A stretch of 36,026 nucleotides of DNA from assembly GCA_030603035.1 (NCBI GenBank), contig JAUVYQ010000007.1, positions 1-36,026 of the forward strand. Reading direction: 5' to 3'. Below, in pieces: positions 31,744 to 36,026 of this stretch (position 1 is the stretch's first letter; every line of letters starts with the position of its first letter). This DNA comes from Phycisphaerae bacterium. Its GTDB lineage: Bacteria; Planctomycetota; Phycisphaerae; Sedimentisphaerales; SG8-4. The position numbers were made by a program, and so were the translations under genes. The notes under the pieces are model-generated. The model searched no databases and was not told the DNA's origin. It worked only from the letters and a program-made list of their open reading frames with translations.

Positions 31744-34473
31744 CTACTTATCGCTTAACCAGGTTGGGCCGTGGGTTATATCAACTTTCAGCGGGACATC
31801 GAGCTTCATAGCGCCGGTCATTTCCTTCCCTATCCACTTAGCGTGTCTGTCGGCGTCGGCGACGGGCAGCTCGAAAACAAGCTCATCATGGATTTGAAGA
31901 ATCAATTTTACAGGCAAACGCTCAGTTTCGATTTTCCGCTGGATGTTTATCATAGCCACTTTTATTAAATCTGCGGCGGAGCCCTGAACGACGGTATTGA
32001 TTGCCAGACGCCGGGCCTGTGCACGCTTGTTGGCATTTTTGCTGCTGAGGTTCGCGATTTTTCGTCGGCGATGCAGAATAGTCTCGGCGTAGCCGGTACG
32101 TTTCGCCGCAGCGACACAAGAATCCAGAAATTTGCGGATTGAAGCGTAGCGGGCAAAATAGTCGTCAATAAACTTCTTCGCCTCGGACTGGCTTATTCCT
32201 ATCGAACGCGACAGTCCGAACGCACCCTGGCCGTAAATGATACCGAAATTGACCGCCTTGCAGCTTGAACGCATTTCGCCGGTTACCTCCTCGAGTGGGA
32301 CATTGTAAATCTGCGAGGCGACGAAGCGGTGAATGTCCTGGTCGGCGGCAAAGGCGGCCATCAGGGCCTGGTCTTTTGAAAAATGTGCCAGCAGGCGCAG
32401 CTCGACCTGGGAATAGTCTGCGCTGAGGATGCAATCGGTTTTGTTCTTTGGAATAAAAGCTGCGCGAATTTTCCTGCCGAGTTCGGTGCGGATGGGGATA
32501 TTCTGCAAATTGGGGTCGCTGGAGCTAAGGCGTCCCGTGGCGGTAACGGTCTGATTGAAGGAAGCGTGCACTCGTTTGGTGTGTGGATTTATAAGTGAAC
32601 CGAGCTTGCCCACATAGGTATTTTTCAATTTGCTGAGCGTGCGGTATTGAAGAATCGGCCCAATAACAGGATGCCGGTCTGCCAGTTGTTCGAGGACCGC
32701 TGCGTCTGTGCTTCGGCTGGCCTTGCCGAGGCGAATGGATTTGAGGTTGAGTCTATCGAAAAGGATTTCGGCAAGCTGCTTCGGAGAATCGATGTTAAAA
32801 ATTGCGCCGGCGTGTTCGTAAATCCGGTCGGTAACGGTTTTGAGTGTCTCAGTAATTTCGCCGGACATTTTTCGAAGCTTCGCGGTGTCGAGCGAAACGC
32901 CATTGTGTTCCATAGCCGCCAGGACCGAGACCAGCGGCATTTCCACTTCCTGAAATAATTTTTTGAGCCCGCCAGCGGCGGGTTTTTCAAGACGGTCTTT
33001 GAGGTAAATATAAAGCTGGAAAGTTATGTCGGCATCCTCAGCGGCGTACTCACAGGCGGCGGCCGTGTCAACCATATCAAAAGTGAGCTGGTTTTTGCCT
33101 TTGCCGATAAGGGCTGAGATTGGGATGCAATCGTAATTGAGGAAATCGGCCGCCATATTATTCAAGGAATGGCTGCGTCCCGGGTCGAGACAATAAGAAG
33201 CGACCATCGTATCAAAGTGAACGCCTTTTATGGGCATTTGGGCATTTTGGAGGACAAGCAGGTCGTATTTTATGTTCTGGCCGATTTTTTTGACGCTTTC
33301 GTCTGCAAGTATCGGCGCCAGCTTGCGGCAGACTGATTCTATATCAAGATGCTTTGCGCCGAGGGGGGCCTTTATGGGAAGATAAAAGCCCGACTGCGAC
33401 TGCCAGGAGAAACTGATACCGACGAGGGCCGCTCGCATCGCGTTCAAGGAAGTGGTTTCGGTGTCGATGGCGAATAATTTTTGCTTTTTGAGTTCGGTTA
33501 AAAGGGAGTCGAATTTTTTCTGCGTGTCTATAAGCTGATAATCGTGGTCGATGGTCGATGCTCGATGGTCGATACCCGATGCTCGATGCTCGATACTCGA
33601 TACTCGATGCTCGTTGCTCGCTGCCAGCCCCAATTGCGTAAGCAGGCGATTAAAGCCAAGCTCAGTGAAAATCTGCGTGAGTTTGGCTTCATTGAATTTT
33701 TTGACAGTCAAATCGCTGTAGTCGATTTTTAGCGGGACATTGCAATCGATGGTTACCAATTCTTTGCTCAAAGCGATATTGTCTTTGAACTTTCGCAGAT
33801 TGTCGCCTCGTTTTCCTTTTATTTCATCGACGTGTTTATAAAGGTTTTCGATTGAGCCGTATTTTTGTATCCAATCGAGGGCGGTTTTTGGGCCTACGTC
33901 TGGTATGCCGGGGACGTTATCCGAGGTGTCGCCCTGCAGGGCAAGGCAGTCGGTAAATTGGGCGGGCGCAATTCCCTTTTGCTCAAGCATTGCGGCGGGG
34001 TCCATAGAGGTATCGGTTTTGATGTCGAAGGCGCTGATGTGGTCGTCGAGCAACTGGAGAATGTCTTTGTCCTTCGAGCAGATTAAACAGTCGTAGCCGT
34101 CGGCGCCGGCTTTTTTGGCGAGGGTGCCCATTATATCGTCGGCTTCGAAGCCGTCGAGACGTAATACGGGGATATTCATCGCATCGAGAATCTGCTCGAT
34201 TTGATTTATTTGGGCCGGCATATCGTCGGGCATTGGCGGGCGGTTGGCTTTGTATTCCGTGTAAATTTCGCTTCTGAAGGTAGGGGCTTTGCTGTCCATT
34301 GCCACAACGAGCATATCGGGTTTTTGGCGCTGGATGAGGCCTAAAATAGCAGTTGTAAAGATGTAGGTTGCCTTGGTCGGCTCGCCGGCCGGGCTGGTTA
34401 GCGGGCGCATCGGGGCATAATAAGCAGCGTAGATATGCGCGTGGCCGTCAATTACGTAAAGTTTCTTCGCCAT
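31744..34473 (-). CDS. polA: DNA polymerase I
   Basis: 909 residues. 5'-nuclease domain about 1-280 (YVIDGHAHIYAAYYAPMRPL, GDTSDNVPGIPDVGPKTA). Proofreading 3'-5' exonuclease about 325-510 with the acidic residues intact (AIDTETTSLNA near 336, NIKYDLLVL, EDADITFQ). Polymerase domain with motif A SADYSQVELRLLAHF (about 687), motif B CKAVNFGIIYGQG (about 742) and motif C QIHDELVFE (about 864). ATG 34473 begins the family N terminus MAKKLYVIDG; the frame runs upstream to 34995 only through repeat DNA. Residues about 284-309, the linker after the 5'-nuclease, are a heptamer array giving a 7-residue peptide period (IEHRASG, IDHRAST). It repairs DNA and processes Okazaki fragments. Confidence 0.96.
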   Translation of the reverse strand: MAKKLYVIDGHAHIYAAYYAPMRPLTSPAGEPTKATYIFTTAILGLIQRQKPDMLVVAMDSKAPTFRSEIYTEYKANRPPMPDDMPAQINQIEQILDAMNIPVLRLDGFEADDIMGTLAKKAGADGYDCLICSKDKDILQLLDDHISAFDIKTDTSMDPAAMLEQKGIAPAQFTDCLALQGDTSDNVPGIPDVGPKTALDWIQKYGSIENLYKHVDEIKGKRGDNLRKFKDNIALSKELVTIDCNVPLKIDYSDLTVKKFNEAKLTQIFTELGFNRLLTQLGLAASNEHRVSSIEHRASGIDHRASTIDHDYQLIDTQKKFDSLLTELKKQKLFAIDTETTSLNAMRAALVGISFSWQSQSGFYLPIKAPLGAKHLDIESVCRKLAPILADESVKKIGQNIKYDLLVLQNAQMPIKGVHFDTMVASYCLDPGRSHSLNNMAADFLNYDCIPISALIGKGKNQLTFDMVDTAAACEYAAEDADITFQLYIYLKDRLEKPAAGGLKKLFQEVEMPLVSVLAAMEHNGVSLDTAKLRKMSGEITETLKTVTDRIYEHAGAIFNIDSPKQLAEILFDRLNLKSIRLGKASRSTDAAVLEQLADRHPVIGPILQYRTLSKLKNTYVGKLGSLINPHTKRVHASFNQTVTATGRLSSSDPNLQNIPIRTELGRKIRAAFIPKNKTDCILSADYSQVELRLLAHFSKDQALMAAFAADQDIHRFVASQIYNVPLEEVTGEMRSSCKAVNFGIIYGQGAFGLSRSIGISQSEAKKFIDDYFARYASIRKFLDSCVAAAKRTGYAETILHRRRKIANLSSKNANKRAQARRLAINTVVQGSAADLIKVAMINIQRKIETERLPVKLILQIHDELVFELPVADADRHAKWIGKEMTGAMKLDVPLKVDITHGPTWLSDK
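33548..33624. repeat. In-frame heptamer array inside polA
   Basis: Eleven consecutive 7-nt units (plus strand): TCGATGG, TCGATGC, TCGATGG, TCGATAC, CCGATGC, TCGATGC, TCGATAC, TCGATAC, TCGATGC, TCGTTGC, TCGCTGC. Because 7 is not a multiple of 3, three units encode seven residues. Gain or loss of one or two units would shift the polA frame. Confidence 0.93.
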
Positions 34474-34525
34474 TGTCGCCACTTTATGTATTACGGGCTG
34501 GGATGTCAAGGGATGCGGGCGACAA

Positions 34526-34637
34526 ATCCGAATATCTAAATCCGAAATCCTAAACAAATTCGAAATGCCAATTTCAAATGTTCGAAACGAGATGCTTAAT
34601 GCTCGTTGTTCGTTGCTCGTTGTTCGATGCTGGATAC
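34526..34637. repeat. Sixteen-unit heptanucleotide array upstream of polA
   Basis: One unbroken 7-nt register: ATCCGAA, TATCTAA, ATCCGAA, ATCCTAA, ACAAATT, CGAAATG, CCAATTT, CAAATGT, TCGAAAC, GAGATGC, TTAATGC, TCGTTGT, TCGTTGC, TCGTTGT, TCGATGC, TGGATAC. The last five are the type found inside polA; the first four are the type near 25852. Confidence 0.88.
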
Positions 34638-34723
34638 TTCCGCCTTCGCTGAAGCTACGGTGAACAAGCGATGCTCGATGCTTGTCCCGTACCAAATCGG
34701 CATTTGCCGTAATTTGGTGCGGG

Positions 34724-34762
34724 GTCATTGCGAGGGGCGATTCATCGGGCCGCGGCAATCTC
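34724..34762. repeat. GTCATTGCGAG palindromic element
   Basis: GTCATTGCGAGGGGCG...CCGCGGCAATCTC. Same ends as the elements at 27463-27500 and within the type IIG gene. Confidence 0.82.
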
Positions 34763-34873
34763 AAAACTATATGGATATTTTCTTGAAAATCCCGCTTCAA
34801 TAATGTAAATTTCTCATTAACGAGTGAGCGCATCCTGGAATAACAGGGACAGCCAGCTATTAATGGCTGGGGG

Positions 34874-34908
34874 GAGTTTAGAATTGAGAATTCAGAATTT
34901 AGAATTTT
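34874..34908. repeat. Heptanucleotide array, GAATTTA type
   Basis: GAGTTTA, GAATTGA, GAATTCA, GAATTTA, GAATTTT in exact register. Confidence 0.88.
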
Positions 34909-35033
34909 GGGGGAAGTTGGTTTTTCAGTCATTTTGCTTTTTACAAACATTTTACGAACAACGAGCCGGAATTGTGGTATCCTTATACAGCTCAAGATAC
35001 ATTTGCCATATTAGGTAGAAAGGAGACTGAAAA

Positions 35034-35459
35034 ATGCGGTTCACATTCTGGATTATTCTAAATCTTGTTCTTATGCTCGGCCTGTCGGGCTGCCAGACAA
35101 AATCGGGTGTTGAGAAAACCACTCCTCTGGCGGACGCAGCACACGAGACTTATGCCCGTTATGTGCGGGCTATTAACGCAGGAGAAGAGATTGCAACGCC
35201 TGAGATTCCCAAGCAATACTGGGCGGAAGGTATCAAGGAGCTTAAGCCGATCAAGGTGTACACACACAGGGTCAACATCGTTGTGGTTCAAAAGGTTCGT
35301 GATAACGTGGAAGAAGGAAAGTATATCTATATCCCCGTATCATCCTATTTACCTATGAACGGCATCGACGGCTTTGCCTACAAGCCGAATCCACAGAAAG
35401 GTAATAAATATCACCTCAGAGACGGCATATTTGATTATCAAAGAACTATAGAAAACTAA
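35034..35459 (+). CDS. Lipoprotein of unknown function
   Basis: 141 residues. Signal peptide with hydrophobic core FWIILNLVLMLGL and lipobox LSGC, lipidated Cys at 20. The mature domain of about 120 residues is small and mixed (ETYARYVRAINAGEEIATPEI, YWAEGIKELKPIKVYTHRVNIVVVQ, YIYIPVSSYLP), with no recognised family. AAAGGAGA lies about 8 nt before the ATG, a strong ribosome site. Monocistronic. It should be processed by the Lgt encoded at 20902. Confidence 0.8.
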   Translation: MRFTFWIILNLVLMLGLSGCQTKSGVEKTTPLADAAHETYARYVRAINAGEEIATPEIPKQYWAEGIKELKPIKVYTHRVNIVVVQKVRDNVEEGKYIYIPVSSYLPMNGIDGFAYKPNPQKGNKYHLRDGIFDYQRTIEN

Positions 35460-35659
35460 CATTTCGCCTTTAGTATGAATGCTGGGACAGAGATGATACT
35501 ATCTTACCAGTATCTCATCGTGGGAAAACTGGGTACAGTACCGCGTCGGCTTGCTTTGCGTATAAATACAACCCGCCGAGTAAATCAGCGGGCTAAATAT
35601 GACGGCATATACCCCCAAGACAGGATTGGGAGCTAAACGATGTTTTTTTAAACTTACGC

Positions 35660-35688
35660 TTGACATCGGCCGAATTATAGACTAAAGT
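35660..35688 (+). promoter_or_regulatory. Sigma-70 promoter for candidate small RNA
   Basis: TTGACA at 35660-35665, a 17-nt spacer and TAAAGT at 35683-35688. It is not followed by a normal gene but by a strong terminator about 150 nt downstream. Confidence 0.55.
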
Positions 35689-35694
35689 GAATTA

Positions 35695-35849
35695 GTGATT
35701 GGTTTATTAGGTTGTGAATTTATGATTATTATTTCAAACATTGCGATGAGCATAATTATTGCGGAGAAGCTCAAGCTGCCCTGAGAAAGGTATAATCTGA
35801 GAACGAAAAAGCCTTCCAGGGCAGCAAACTCTGGAAGGTTTTTCTTTTT
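35695..35849 (+). ncRNA. Candidate small RNA or short-peptide transcript
   Basis: Bounded by the promoter at 35660-35688 and a strong intrinsic terminator. It matches no RNA family I recognise. It contains a 20-codon frame from ATG 35721 (MIIISNIAMSIIIAEKLKLP) with an internal in-frame ATG but no clear ribosome site. It could therefore be a regulatory RNA, a leader-peptide attenuator or a small membrane peptide. Confidence 0.4.
35812..35849 (+). terminator. Strong intrinsic terminator
   Basis: CCTTCCAG (35812-35819) pairs perfectly with CTGGAAGG (35831-35838) and is followed by TTTTTCTTTTT. AAAAA just before the stem means it could also work on the minus strand. Confidence 0.8.
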
Positions 35850-36026
35850 AGCCACAGAGCTCACAGAGAGCGCAGAGATTAAAAAGAAGAATATTTTCTG
35901 ACAGGAAGGACAGGATTATCTGGGATTTCTATTTGTCGGATTCTATCATGTTATCCTGTCTCAAAAATTTAGCCACAAAGACATCCGCCTTCGCTAAAGC
36001 TACGGCGGACAGGCTCCGACACGAAG

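Larger units (their letters stand above)
34474..35033. other. Divergent gap, almost entirely repeats
   Basis: No gene. It contains the long heptamer array at 34526-34637, CCGCCTTCGCTGAAGCTACGG (34640-34660, recurring near 35985-36005), a hairpin ACCAAAT...ATTTGGT (about 34691-34718), the palindrome at 34724-34762, a hairpin CAGCCA...TGGCTG (about 34851-34869) and a GAATTTA heptamer array at 34874-34908. AAAGGAGA precedes the lipoprotein start. Confidence 0.75.
35460..36026. other. Gene-free end region with possible small RNA
   Basis: No protein gene of normal size. An imperfect hairpin CCCGCcGA...TCaGCGGG (35572-35592) is followed by GCTAAATAT, like the unit upstream of rpmF. A promoter, short transcript and terminator are proposed at 35660-35849. 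After 35850 come CCACAGAGCTCACAGAGAG-type repeats and, at the edge, another copy of the CCGCCTTCGCTAAAGCTACGG element. Confidence 0.6.

Noticed and set aside
33548..33624. CRISPR-like short regular repeats
   Set aside because: The 7-nt units are contiguous without spacers and no cas genes are present.
34474..34995. Upstream 174-codon extension of the polA frame
   Set aside because: It is translated from heptamer arrays and palindromes; the family N terminus begins at ATG 34473.
1..36026. tRNA, rRNA or transposase genes
   Set aside because: No T-loop-like motif, rRNA segment or transposase protein was recognised on either strand.

Overview
The window reads as chromosomal DNA of a planctomycete, most likely an uncultured Phycisphaerae/Sedimentisphaerales-type lineage. 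This is inferred from gene content: an LL-diaminopimelate aminotransferase, a FolK-deoxynucleoside kinase fusion, secreted beta-helix and GH20 enzymes, an ECF sigma operon with a coiled-coil exported partner, and intergenic DNA dense in short repeats. No rRNA, tRNA or CRISPR array was found, and no phylogenetic marker was tested.

Layout. 1-5000: repeat-rich DNA, an AT-rich membrane protein of unknown function and a single-chain type IIG restriction-modification enzyme, all on the minus strand. 5035-11035: a fatty-acid cluster on the plus strand, rpmF-plsX-fabH-fabD-fabG from one promoter, then acpP-fabF from a second. 11275-14254: a CaCA cation antiporter that looks leaderless, four small membrane-associated proteins of unknown function and a tiny lipoprotein. 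14900-17123 (minus): a class I methyltransferase and a 2Fe-2S/ASKHA protein resembling RACo. 17448-19785 (plus): a small Cys-containing acidic protein, then a tight three-gene ECF sigma operon. 19979-27250 (minus): rhomboid protease, lgt, panD, hicBA, a panD/panC chimeric remnant, a retropepsin-like gene pair, panC, folK-dNK and dapL. 27865-31697 (plus): a secreted beta-helix protein overlapping a GH20 hexosaminidase. 31744-34473 (minus): polA. 35034-35459: a lipoprotein, then a possible small RNA with a strong terminator.

The most striking signal is the repeat layer. Most intergenic gaps carry arrays with an exact 7-nt period. The unit sequence differs between arrays (CGTATN, AAGTTTT, TCGATGC, GAATTTA and others) but the period does not. 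Palindromic elements (CCCGTTAGA...TCTAACGGG; the GTCATTGCGAG...CGCGGCAATCTC type; TTCCCGC...GCGGGAA) are interspersed. In four core or accessory genes such material lies inside the reading frame: the fabH N terminus, just before methyltransferase motif I of the type IIG enzyme, the central loop of the cation antiporter, and the linker after the 5'-nuclease domain of PolA. PolA carries 11 heptamers, giving a 7-residue peptide period.

A second striking structure is a 41-codon intact mini-ORF at 22844-22969. It joins the start of panD to the end of panC. It separates two different overlapping two-gene modules (a retropepsin-like pair and hicBA), both lodged between panC and panD. It looks like the scar of a duplicative or circular-intermediate integration at the panC-panD junction.
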